Shown here one piece after another: positions 53,896-64,000 of a stretch of DNA of 64,000 nucleotides. The stretch is from Ooceraea biroi. Lineage: Eukaryota; Arthropoda; Insecta; Hymenoptera; Formicidae. Position 1 is the first letter of the stretch; each line of letters starts with the position of its first letter. The position numbers and the translations under genes were made by a program. The notes beneath the pieces were generated by a model. It did not search any database, was not told the DNA's origin, and saw only the letters and a program-made list of their open reading frames with translations. Location: contig NC_039518.1 of the NCBI RefSeq assembly GCF_003672135.1, positions 4,427,376-4,491,375 of the forward strand. Reading direction: 5' to 3'.

Positions 53896-56609
53896 TAATA
53901 TACGCGGCAACAAGAGCAGAACTGACGCAACAAAGGCAGAGTGGCTAACTGCCCGCCCACCAGCAACGGGGAACGAAGCGATCCACGGACCATCGCAAAG
54001 GCCGAATCACATGATTCAGGGTAAATGGGACACACGCTCGTCGTTGGGCTTGCCAGTCCACGACTTGTACGGTCTCACGCGCCCTGTCGGGCCGATTCCA
54101 TAGGTATACGTGCCAGGCACTCAGAGAGGAGTTAAATGCTGTCTGTCGATGGTGAGCTGTGTGCCCTAGCAGAACTTCGCGTTCTGGGGCGGCCTGTACA
54201 CAGCTCCGTATATCAGGACGCTGCCTCGAAGGAGTGTGGTGCGTAGGAATGCGCCCGAAAGCTTGAAGCGCTCTGGTGGAACAGCAACATAGTACGGGCG
54301 TGGATGGCTAGCCGGGACCCGGCCGTTACCCCGTTGGGTGGCGATTGGGTCTCGGCATTTTTCTTTTGTGTGTGATTCGGCCACAAAATGGAAAACAACA
54401 CGCCGGCGGCGACTCAAATAAACCGCCGCTACATCAAGAGAGGCCGCCACTCTCACAAAGAAACCGCCAAGAACATCAAAGGTTGCCGTCGCCTTTGAGA
54501 TGCCGCATGGACATAAAGGAAATCCGCAAATCCTCGCACTGTAAGAGCAAACGAGTCATAGTTACGGGTCGGTGAGGCGTCTCGGAGAGCCTCTCCCGAC
54601 ACAGTCGTGCACCCTACCTCCTACTAAGGTCCCGCTGGAAACGCTACGTAAGGAGCGGCTAAACGGTGTACGGCGAAAATCATCGGAGCAACCCGGGCTC
54701 TGAGTCTGCTCTGGGGCAGAAGCGAGCGGTGGCATTCCCCACGGGGAACATCGCGGGCAGGGTTAGCACCCCTGTCCGCGTTAATCTGATTGCTGTGAAG
54801 ACTAGGAGCCAAGCCTCGACGGCGAGGGAGCCGGCTCCGTTCCTCGACGAGCAGACAGGGAGCCTCTAAAGAAGACCAGGCTGGACAAGAGAACGATGAT
54901 TTTGAAATTTTAGTGCCGTTTGTAAGAAGGAGTTGTCAAAAGTGTCTCGGAGTAAGAAAAGGTAACTATAGGCGCTCAGCCTAAAGGATGAGATACGGCA
55001 CGTGGCTGAGCGCCATGCAAACGCTGAGTTACATTCAAGTGCGCCACGTGTGATAAGCGATTCAGCAGAGAGCACCCGGCGCTTTGCCACATTCCGAAAT
55101 GCCCAGGCCCCAAACGTGCAGGCAATGATGATAACCATAAATGCCGGGAATGTGGCAAAGCGTATACGAAGTCGGAGCTCTCGCAACACGAACGGCACGC
55201 GCATCCCGCCACCCGAAACAAAGAGAGGGCAGGCGGTCTGGCGGGAGCGAACCAAAGGCCAGGCAGGGCAAAGTATTCTCTGAACAAGAAGAAAGGAAAA
55301 GCTAGAGCTGGAAGTCGAGTTAAGGAAGGGGAAATTCATAGCGACAAAGATGGTGATACACCTGCCTGGCAAAACAGCCAAGCAGATCCGAGACAAAAGA
55401 GGCACGCGGCTACAAGAGGAAGATAGAGTAGTCTAGCGCCATTCAGGACCGGACTCGAGCGAAGACGAGCATAGTGAAGAGGACGAAGGCGGAAGCGGAT
55501 GAGGAAGAGGAAGGAAAAGATGCGCCCGAGGAGATTGACGAGCTGCCTGTCACTCCCGGGGATCCGCCGCATCAAACGGCCGACGAAACTGGTGCGAGCG
55601 CGAAGCACAGACGCGCGAAGAAGCTTCGGCAACTCTCCAAGAGGCCGCATGGAGAGAAGAGGTAGCGAGGTCAGTGTGCGAGACATGGCCCTGCCGCTAC
55701 CTCGGCCGAAGCAGCAGCTTGCGTCCAGCTGCTCAGAGGAATCCTGGCGAACATAATTGAACAGCAGGGGCAGCTGCCGAGTGAAGAAGAGATGCGGAAA
55801 GTGGACGACCCAAGTGGTGGAATACTTCGCAGAGAACAGCGTGGCGGCCAAAAGGAAAACGATAGCTGGCAAGAGGAAGAGAAGACGGAAAGGCCGAATA
55901 CAGCAATACAAATACGCCAGGACTCAAGAGCTGTATAGGAAACCAGGCCTCCTGGCTAAACATATAAGGGAGGGTATCGACTGTACTGAGCAGAAGAGAC
56001 CAAAGTTGGAGACAGTCGATATCAAGACCTATACAGCTCACTGTGGGAAACAAAAGCCCACATTAACTCCCAAAATTCGAGAAAGAGATCCGGAGAGGGC
56101 TTGCAGGACGTCCTGACTCCGATCGTTAGTGGCGAGATAGACAAGAGAATATCTCGCACAAAACAAACGTAGCGGCAGGTCCGGATGGCTTAGTCAAACG
56201 GGACATAAGCAGCCGAACCGCAAGAGAAATCCTCCGACTAATGGTACAACATCATAGAGGTCCGTGGCTATCAACCATCAGTCTGGAGGATTAATAGAAC
56301 GACGCTTCTGCCGAAGACGGCCAGGATCACACGCTGGTGAAAATTACAGGCCGATCACGATAGGTTCCCTTCTGGCACGATTATACTGGGGGATCGTAGA
56401 CCAGAAGCTACGGCGAAGCGTCACAATGAATCCACGCCAAAAAGGATTCACCTCCGAAGCCGGGTGCTTTAACAACGTGCACATCTTGAGCGAGTTGCTG
56501 CGGCACTCGAAGTAACAGGAGGCTGGTCGCAGTGCAATTGGACGTCCAATTGTCATGCGGTATCGTGCATAACGTATTGGAGAGCGCAACTGCGTACCAA
56601 GGCTCCGTA
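53896..56609 (+). mobile_element. R2 retrotransposon (multi-finger type) in 28S, left arm
   Basis: The 5' end joins CTCTTAAGG of 28S exactly at the R2 target. It has a 5' UTR of about 770 bp, an N-terminal region, C2H2 zinc finger sequence, a basic linker and the start of the RT, then runs into the palindrome centre. The 3' half (catalytic RT motifs, endonuclease, 3' UTR) is not in the window. It belongs to a different lineage from the R2 at 10794-14533 but shares a block of 5' leader with it. Confidence 0.9.
54666..56605 (+). pseudogene. R2 ORF, N-terminus to early RT, frameshifted
   Basis: The ORF starts near 54666 (MYGENHRSNPGSESALGQKR). A zinc finger at 55139-55204 reads KCRECGKAYTKSELSQHER followed by HAH (C-X2-C...H...H). 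A linker contains ARTQELYRKPGLLAKHIREG (from about 55915). The RT start includes NVAAGPDGLVKRDIS, ENYRPITIGSLLARLYWGI and NPRQKGFTSEAGCFNN. The block where the catalytic SKAFDTV is expected (about 56530-56575) is corrupted to QLDVQLSCGIVHNVLE. At least four frameshifts occur, as also in the adjoining rRNA, so sequencing error is likely to be a major cause. Confidence 0.85.
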
Positions 56610-59226
56610 GCTTCGTGTGCGGTAACTCGTACAGATGTGCACGTGTTATAAGACCGGCTTCGAGGAGGAGGTGAATCCTTTTTGCGTGGATTCATTGTGA
56701 CGCTTCGCGTAGCTTCTGGTCTACGATCCCCAGATAAGTGCGAAGGGAACTATCGTGATCGGCCTGTAATTTTTCACCAAGTGTGATCCTGGCGTCTTTC
56801 GGCAGAAGCGTCCGTTCTATTAATCCTCCAACTGATGTTGATAGCCACGGACCTCTTGTTTGTACCATAGTCGAGGATTTCTCTTGGCGGTTCGGCTGCT
56901 TATGTTCCGTTTTGACTAGCCATCCGACCTGCGCCTACGTTTGTTTTTGTGCGAGAAATATTCTCTTGTCCTATCTCGCAACTAACGATCGGAGTCAGGA
57001 CGTCCTGCAAGCCCCTCTCCGATCTCTTTCTCGAATTTTGGGAGGTTAATTGTGGCTTTTGTTCCCAGTGAGCTGTATAGGTCTTTGCTATCGACTGTCT
57101 CCAACTTTGTTCTCTCTGCTCAGTACAGTCGATACCCTCCCTTATATGTTTAGCACAGGGGCCTGGATTTTCCTATACAGCTCTTGGAAGGTTCCCCTTT
57201 GGGCCCCGGGGGTTAAAATTTTTTTTTGTATTGCTGTATCGGCTTTCCGTCTCTCTTCCTCTTGCCATCTTCCCACCGCATCGTTTTCCTTTGGCCGCAC
57301 GACTGTTCTCTGCGAAGTATTCCACACTTGGTCGTCCACTTCCCGCATCTCTTCTTCACTCGCAGCTGCCCCTGCTGTTCAATTATGTTCGCCAGGATCC
57401 TCTGAGCCAGCTGGACGCAAGCGCTCTTCGGCGAGTAGCGGAGGGGCCATGTCTCGCAACACTGACCTCGCTACCTCTTCTCTCCATGCGCCTCTTGAGA
57501 GTTGCCGAAGCTTTCTTTCCGCGTCTGTGGCTTCGGCGCTCGGCACGCAGTTTCGTCGGCCGTTTGATGCGGGCATCCCCGGGAGTGACAGGCAGCTCGT
57601 CAATCTCCTCGGCGCACTCTTTTCCTTCCTCTTCCTCATCCGCTTCCGCTCGTCTCTTCAAATATGCTCGTCTTCGCTCTGATCGGTCCGAATGGCGCTA
57701 GAGCTACCTCTATCTTCCTCTTGTAGGCCGCCGTGCCTCTTTGTCTCGGATCTGCTTGGCTGTTTTGCCAAGCAGGTGTATCACCATCTTTGTCGCTATG
57801 AATTTCCCTTCCTTAACTCGACTTCCAGCTCTACATTTTCCTTTCTTCTTGTCAGAGAATTACTTTGCCTGCCTGGCCTTGGTTCCGCTCCCGCCAGACC
57901 GCCTGCCCTTCTTTGTTTCGGGGTGGCGGGAATGCGCGTGCCGTTCGTGTTGCGAAGCTCCGACTCGTTTTATACGCTTGCCACATTCCCGCATTATGGT
58001 TATCATCATTGCTGCACGTTTGGGGCCTGGCTTTCGGAATGTGGCAAAAGCGCGGGGCTCTCTGCTGAATCGCTTATACACGTGGCGCACTTGAATGTAA
58101 CTCAGCGTTTGCATGGCGCTTCAGCCACGTTGCCGTATCTCCATCCTTTCAGGCTGGAAGCGCCAATAATAGTTACTTTCTTACCTCGGAGACACTTTGA
58201 CAACTCCTTCTACAAACGCAACTAACATTTCAAAACTCCATCGTTATCTTGTCCCAGCTTGGTCTTCTTAGAGGCTCCTGTCTGCTGTCGAGGAACGGAG
58301 CGCTCCTCGCCGTCCGAGGCTTGGCTCTAGTCTTCACAGCAATCAGATAACGCGGACAGTGGGTGCTAACCTGCCGCGATGTTCCCGTGCGGAATGCCAC
58401 CGCTCGCTTCTGCCCAGAGCAGACTCAGAGCCCGGGTTGCCTCCAGATTTCGCCGTACACCGGTTTAGCCTCCTTGACGTAAGCGTTTCCAGCGGACCTT
58501 ATAAAGGAGGTAGGTGCACGACTTGGTCGGGAGAGGCTCTCCGAGACGCTCACCGAACCCGTAACTATGAGCTCGTTGCTCTACGTGGAGATTTGCGGAT
58601 TCCTTTATGTCCCATGCGCATCTCAAAGGCGATGGGGGGGGCGCAAACTTTGATGTTCTTGGCGGTTTCCTTTGTGAGAGATGGCGGCCTCTCTTGATGT
58701 AGCGGCGGTTTATTTGGGAGTCGCCGCCGGCGTCGGCGTGTTGTTTTCCATTTTGTGGCGAATCACACAAAAAGAAAAATGCCGAGACCAATCGCACCAA
58801 CGGGGTTAACGGCCGGGTCCCGGCTAGCCATCCACGCCGTACTATGTGGCTGTTCCAAGCAGAGCGCTTCAAGCTTTCGGGTCGATTCCTACGCACCACA
58901 CTCTTCGAGGCAGCGTCTGATATACGGAGCTGTGTACAGGCGCCCAGAACGCGAAGTTCTGCTAGGGCAAAGCTCACCATCGACAGACAGCATTTTAACT
59001 CCTCCTGAGTGCTGCACGTATACTATGGAATCGGCCCGACAGGGCGCGTGAACGTACAAGTCGTGGACTGGCAAGCCCAACGACGAGCGTGTGTCCCATT
59101 TACCCTGAATCATGTGATTCGGCCTTTGCGATGGTCCGTGGATCGCTTCGTTCCCCGTTGCTGGTGGGCGGGCAGTTAGCCACTCTGCCTTTGTTGCGTC
59201 AGTTTGCTCTTGTTGCGCGTATATTA
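56610..59226 (-). mobile_element. R2 retrotransposon, right arm (inverted copy)
   Basis: Reverse complement of 53896-56514 with many indels. On the minus strand it again joins 28S at the R2 site (forward ATTACTTAAGAGAGTCATAG at 59223-59242). It encodes the same leader and zinc finger pieces in broken frames. It gives no new information about the element beyond showing how error-prone this arm is. Confidence 0.88.
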
Positions 59227-59855
59227 CTTAAGAGAGTCATAGTTACGACCGCACCGGGGGTCTGGGGGGCGTTAGCCCCAGTGACCCCGCGAGGTGTCGC
59301 ACGGTACTTCACAGTTACTTCCCAACACGCTAGGTTCCGGGTCCGCACCGCGTTTTCCGTTACAAAGCACATACCGAAGATTAATACTCCCGGTATGCGA
59401 GCCCGTCTTACGTAGGGGACTACGGTTTCACCGTGCAACTATTCGAATGGTCTGCGAGCAACATGCTCTCCTTCTTGTTCCTGTTATCTAGCCCCAGGAA
59501 GTAAGCACTCCGACCGAGGAACCGGCAGAATTGTACCGGTCCCGTTTCGGTGGAGCTGGAGTGACTGATTACCAGCCCTCCTACTTAAGGGTATGCCACG
59601 CAGAACTTCATAACGCAACACCCACGTGCCCAGGCTCACCCTCACTGCCCTGAGAGTCCGACACCAAACGACGGGGCACCGGTAGCCACCGGTGGGGCCC
59701 CCATCTCCTCAGTACTCGTGTAGACGTTAGACGAGTAGCCGTCGCAAGTTTGCCACTTTGCTACCATTCTCTTGCTACGACCAGCGGTCCCCACCTTCGC
59801 TCGGATACCCGAGATCAGCAGGCCTACTGGCCGTTTTAGGGGTAAACGTAGAATG

Positions 59856-59920
<65 letters not shown>

Positions 59921-59944
59921 CGTCAACACCCGCGAGGGCCATCG

Positions 59945-59978
<34 letters not shown>

Positions 59979-61175
59979 CTAGTCCGTGCCAGTTCTGAGC
60001 TGAGCGTTGAATGGCGGCCGAAGAGGACGACCACGACGGCTCGCGCCGCCACGGAAGCCTCGCAGCAAGGAAGATCCGCGGGAGGCCAAGGCACGGGACC
60101 GAGCTCGGATCCCGGCAACGGCGCGAGAACGCCGACCGTTCACCTCGCCCAGGCCCGGCACGTCAGCCAGACCCGCTTCCCGACCAAGCCCGACACGCCC
60201 CGCTCCTCAGAGCCAATCCTTATTCCGAAGTTACGGATCCAATTTGCCGACTTCCCTTACCTACATTAATCTATCGACTAGAGGCTCTTTACCTTGGAGA
60301 CCTGCTGCGGATATGGGTACGAACCGGCGCGACGCCTCCACGTGGCCCTCTCCTGGATTTTCAAGGTCCGAGGGGAAGATCCGGACACCGCCGCAACTGC
60401 GGTGCTCTTCGCGTTCCAAACCCTATCTCCCTGCTAGAGGTTTCCAGGGAACTCGAACGCTTATACAGAAAAGAAAACTCTTCCCGGATCTCCCGACGGC
60501 GTCTCCAGGTCATTTTGGGTTACCCCGACGAACACTCTTACGAGGGCCCGAATTGTATGCGGTTCCGCTGCCGGGTTCCGGAATAGGAACCGGACTCCCT
60601 TTCGCCCGACGGGCGTGTGCCTCGTTCCGCGCACAACACCGTCGGCTGCGCGGCTCGCGCTCGCGCGTGTGTCCGCGAGTCGTCGTCTCTCTGACTGAGA
60701 GTTCACGCACCCGCTCGCGCTCGCGCTCGCGCGCGCAGCCACCACAAGTGTCGCCGCGCACTGCCGCCGGCCCCGCTCTGCTTGCTGCTGCTGCTGCTCT
60801 CCGTAGAGAGACACAGACACAGATAGGGGCGGGGAGTGAACAGCACTCGGGTATATCACGCCGTCATCGACATGCGATTTCTCATAGGGCTTAGGATCGA
60901 CTGACTCGTGTGCAACGGCTGTTCACACGAAACCCTTCTCCACGTCAGTCCTCCAGGGCCTCGCTGGAGTATTTGCTACTACCACCAAGATCTGCACCGA
61001 CGGCGGCTCCAGGCAGGCTCACGCCCAGACCCTTCTGCGCACACCGCCGCGACCCTCCTACTCGTCAGGGCCTCGTGACGACCGCGGCCCCCGCGAGGGG
61101 GGTGCGGCCGCCCCACTTGCCGCTGACGGCAGAGTATAGGCTCGACGCTTCAGCGCCATCCATTTTCAGGGCTAG

Positions 61176-61213
<38 letters not shown>

Positions 61214-61520
61214 ATTCCGACTTCCATGGCCACCGTCCTGCTGTCTTAAGCAACCAACGCCTTTCATGGTGTCCCATGAGCGTCGAGTTGGGCGCCTTAA
61301 CTCTGCGTTTGGTTCATCCCACAGCGCCAGTTCTGCTTACCAAAAATGGCCCACTTGGCACTCTGATCCGAGATGCTCGTGGCTTCATAATTCAAGAAAG
61401 CCAGAGATCTCACCCATTTAAAGTTTGAGAATAGGTTGAGGTCGTTTCGGCCCCAAGGCCTCTAATCATTCGCTTTACCAGATGAGACTCGCGCGCGTTC
61501 CGTTGCGGAACGGCCGAGTG

Positions 61521-61564
<44 letters not shown>

Positions 61565-62418
61565 AGTTCGATTAGTCTTTCGCCCCTATACCCAGTTCCG
61601 ACGATCGATTTGCACGTCAGAATCGCTACGGACCTCCATCAGGGTTTCCCCTGACTTCGTCCTGACCAGGCATAGTTCACCATCTTTCGGGTCCCAACGT
61701 GTACGCTCTGGGTGCGCCTCTCCTCGCGATGAGGGCGAGACGCCCCGGGAGTGCGGAGCCGCATCGCGACGCGGCCCATCCTCCCTCGGTCGGCGGCCAG
61801 GGCCGACCTTCACTTTCATTGCGCCTTTAGGTATCGCTAGTCCCAATGACTCGCGTACATGTTAGACTCCTTGGTCCGTGTTTCAAGACGGGTCCTAAGA
61901 GTACCCAAAGCAGTAGCGTCGCCGACCGGTAGACTCGCGGCGCGGGGCCGCGAGGGCAAGGCCTGTCGAAGGTTACACCGTACAGCTAACAGCGGACCAG
62001 GACCGGGGACGGCGCTGGGTCCGTACCTCCGGGTGCCGTGGCGCTCGCTTGCGACGGGCTCGACGCGCGCGTGGCGCGGCCTGGTACCGTTTCGCATACC
62101 GCCGGGCAGCCGGCCGGGCGACCGGGGGTTTGCCGCGTGCCGTTTTACCGGCGACGCGTCAGTCTTACCACCCGGGCCGTAGACCGACACCCAGCGGGTC
62201 GCGACGTCCTACTAGGGGAGAAGTGCACGACGACGGACGCCGGACATCGGCGCACGGTAGCGTGCCCGCGCTAGGGCCGAGGTTATCGGCACCGCGGGAC
62301 ATCGCCCACCGACGCGAAGCCAGCGCCGCTGACGATGAATCTCCCCGTTCGATCTTTTGGGTTTCTTAGGTTTACCCCTGAACGGTTTCACGTACTCTTG
62401 AACTCTCTCTTCAAAGTT

Positions 62419-62460
<42 letters not shown>

Positions 62461-62728
62461 GTGGTCGTATTTAGCCTTAGATGGAGTTTACCACCCACTT
62501 AGAGCTGCACTCTCAAGCAACCCGACTCTAAGGAGAGATCCTCCCGCGGCGCGCCTCGGTCGCTACGGGCCTGGCACCCTCTGCGGGTAAGTGGCCCCAT
62601 TCAAGATGGACTTGGACGCGAAGCGACGCCACGGGATAAGCGGACCCTCCCGAACACCACATTTCCCTGCGGCGGAACCGCGGGATTCGGTGCTGGGCTC
62701 TTTCCTGTTCGCTCGCCGCTACTAAGGA

Positions 62729-62782
<54 letters not shown>

Positions 62783-62803
62783 AATCTCGCCTGCTCTGAG
62801 GTC
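59227..62803 (-). rRNA. 28S rRNA 5' portion, right arm
   Basis: Reverse complement of 50441-53895. The minus-strand start is near 62803, with GCTTAAATTCAGCGGGTAAT visible on the plus strand. It ends at the R2 junction. Length differences of about 120 bp from the left arm are spread over many small indels, including a duplicated or variable (CGCTCG)n run near 60715. Confidence 0.93.
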
Positions 62804-63603
62804 GTCAGAGTTAATTCGAATTCGACGTGCGCGGGCGCGGGCACGCGCGCGTTCAGCGACGCGGCACGCGCGCACCGGCACTCGATATATACGAGTGCAA
62901 CACCGTGTGTCGCACGGGACGCAGCACTACGAGAAACGGATTCCAACACGATTTCGAGTATTCGAGTATTCGACTTTGGCGTGTCGGCGGCGCTTCTGGC
63001 GGGCGAGAGTGGGCGACGATCCCAAACCGCCGCGCGCCTCGCGCGCGAGCAACGCGACCGTCTTCGACGTGCCGGGTCCTCTGCTCGATCGAGATCGAGA
63101 AGTACCTCCCTTCTCTCCTTCGCGCTCTACACGGACGCGTCAGCGTCGTCGGCGCCCTTCGGAGAGCGTGTACACCTTCGTGGACTCCGGACACGCGGTC
63201 GGCTCGCGCGCGTGCGCTCGTTCGTGAACGACAAGCGCCGCGCGACTTCCGTTCCTCCGTGTCTCGCGTGCGTCTGTCTGTTCTAAGACGCACACGTCGT
63301 AACCGTGCGTGTGGTGGTGGGCGGCGGCGGCGGCGGCGGGTTGGCGCGGATTCTCCTCGTTGCCGTCGCGGGCACGCGACACTGCGCAACGTCTTTCACC
63401 TCGTCCAACGCACACGCCACACCTTTCCCACCTCCTTCAACACACTTCTTTCCTCGTATTACTCATTTGAGACGACGCCGAGGGTAGACCGCGCGCGCGC
63501 TGGCGCCTCTGGTCCGTAGCCTCTCGGCGAAACGTCCAACGATCGCTCGTACGCCGGTCGCGCCGGGGCGCGACCGCTGGCGCAAGCAGTCTTCGTTTCG
63601 CTG
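62804..63603 (-). other. ITS2, right arm
   Basis: Reverse complement of 49656-50440. It contains a (GGC)n run near 63325 that is longer than in the left arm. Confidence 0.9.
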
Positions 63604-63758
63604 AAACGACCCTCAGCCAGGCGTGGTCCGGGAATTGTATCCGTGGACCGCAATGTGCGTTCGAAATGTCGATGTTCATGTGTCCTGCAGTTCACAAGTT
63701 GACGCGCAATTAGCTGCGTTCTTCATCGACCCACGAGCCAAGTGATCCACCGTTCAGG
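63604..63758 (-). rRNA. 5.8S rRNA, right arm
   Basis: Reverse complement of 49498-49655. AGTGATCCACCGTTC, GCTGCGTTCTTCATCG and GTGTCCTGCAGTTCACAA are on the plus strand. It appears intact. Confidence 0.95.
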
Positions 63759-64000
63759 GTAGTAGTTTGTGTACACACGTTTGTTGCGTGTCTCTCTTAC
63801 AGATCGTCTCTGAGTGATTGAGCTTTCGAAGGCCCTTCGATCAGCCTGGCCGCGCGTCCGAGCGACGCGCGGGCCGCCGCCCCCGTGGCTACACGGGGAC
63901 CGCGGCACGTAAAAGTTTGCCGCGCGCGACCGACGCGTACGGGAGATCCGCACGGTCGGTGCACGCGGGGTTGGAGTGCGGCCCGTCGCCGCGCGTCCGA
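63759..64000 (-). other. ITS1 (partial), right arm
   Basis: Reverse complement of about 49258-49497. It is cut by the window end. Confidence 0.9.

Larger units (their letters stand above)
49258..64000. repeat. Giant rDNA palindrome
   Basis: The sequence from about 49258 (ITS1) to 56514 (R2 reverse transcriptase) returns in reverse complement from about 56610 to 64000. The spacer of about 95 bp is single-copy R2 sequence and includes the self-complementary CAATTGGACGTCCAATTG (56535-56552). The right arm carries many more small indels and homopolymer-like insertions (for example the G/C/A/T runs near 57190-57230). The match reaches the window end, so the right arm continues beyond it. Confidence 0.95.

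Overview
The window is eukaryotic nuclear DNA from an insect, most likely a hymenopteran and perhaps an ant (the order is an inference). The evidence is arthropod-type 18S/5.8S/28S rDNA, R1 and R2 retrotransposons joined to their exact 28S target sites, Tc1/mariner, hAT-like and P-superfamily relics, and AT-rich intergenic DNA. Two runs of 100 N (27220-27319 and 43901-44000) show that it is part of a scaffold. No host gene of known function is evident. The window is a repeat-rich edge of an rDNA locus.

Layout. 1-7.37 kb: a 2.7-kb repeat (copy A), a mariner-type relic, a 148-bp tandem repeat split by a 727-bp hAT-like element with a perfect 8-bp target duplication, a 230-bp direct repeat, an unknown ORF and a zeste/Myb-SANT-like gene relic. 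7.4-21.2 kb: a broken rDNA locus made of 5' ETS, the first 836 nt of 18S, a 2.0-kb TG...CA element of unknown type, a nearly complete R2, a scrap of 28S, the 5' end of a second R2 lineage, AT-rich DNA, a second copy of the TG...CA element, and a 5'-truncated R1 ending at its 28S site. 21.6-26.8 kb: a 5,170-bp non-coding element with TGTCACGTCC/GGACGTCACA ends and a CTAG target duplication. 26.8-31.2 kb: a non-LTR fragment, a gap, and a decayed THAP/P-element transposase. 31.9-34.7 kb: copy B of the 2.7-kb repeat. 34.7-35.3 kb: a mariner deletion derivative. 37.6-43.3 kb: a 5.7-kb palindrome carrying the same multi-exon gene-like unit on both arms. 44.3-56.6 kb: a real rDNA unit (28S 3' end, IGS with subrepeats, 5' ETS, 18S, ITS1, 5.8S, ITS2, 28S) whose 28S is interrupted by an R2 at the canonical site. 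56.6-64.0 kb: the same unit in reverse complement, making a giant palindrome centred near 56.55 kb.

The main theme is rDNA and the elements that live in it. R2 and R1 sit at their specific 28S sites, and the unknown TG...CA element sits at rDNA/R-element junctions with no target duplications, which suggests ectopic recombination or mis-assembly. The best candidates for something undescribed are (1) the 2-kb element with two conserved ORFs of no recognised family; (2) the 5.7-kb palindrome, with its phase-1-intron gene pair and a MITE whose orientation is flipped in one arm; and (3) a sequence block shared between divergent R2 5' regions, plus a motif shared with the IGS subrepeats. Many frameshifts, especially in the right arm of the rDNA palindrome, look like uncorrected long-read errors.
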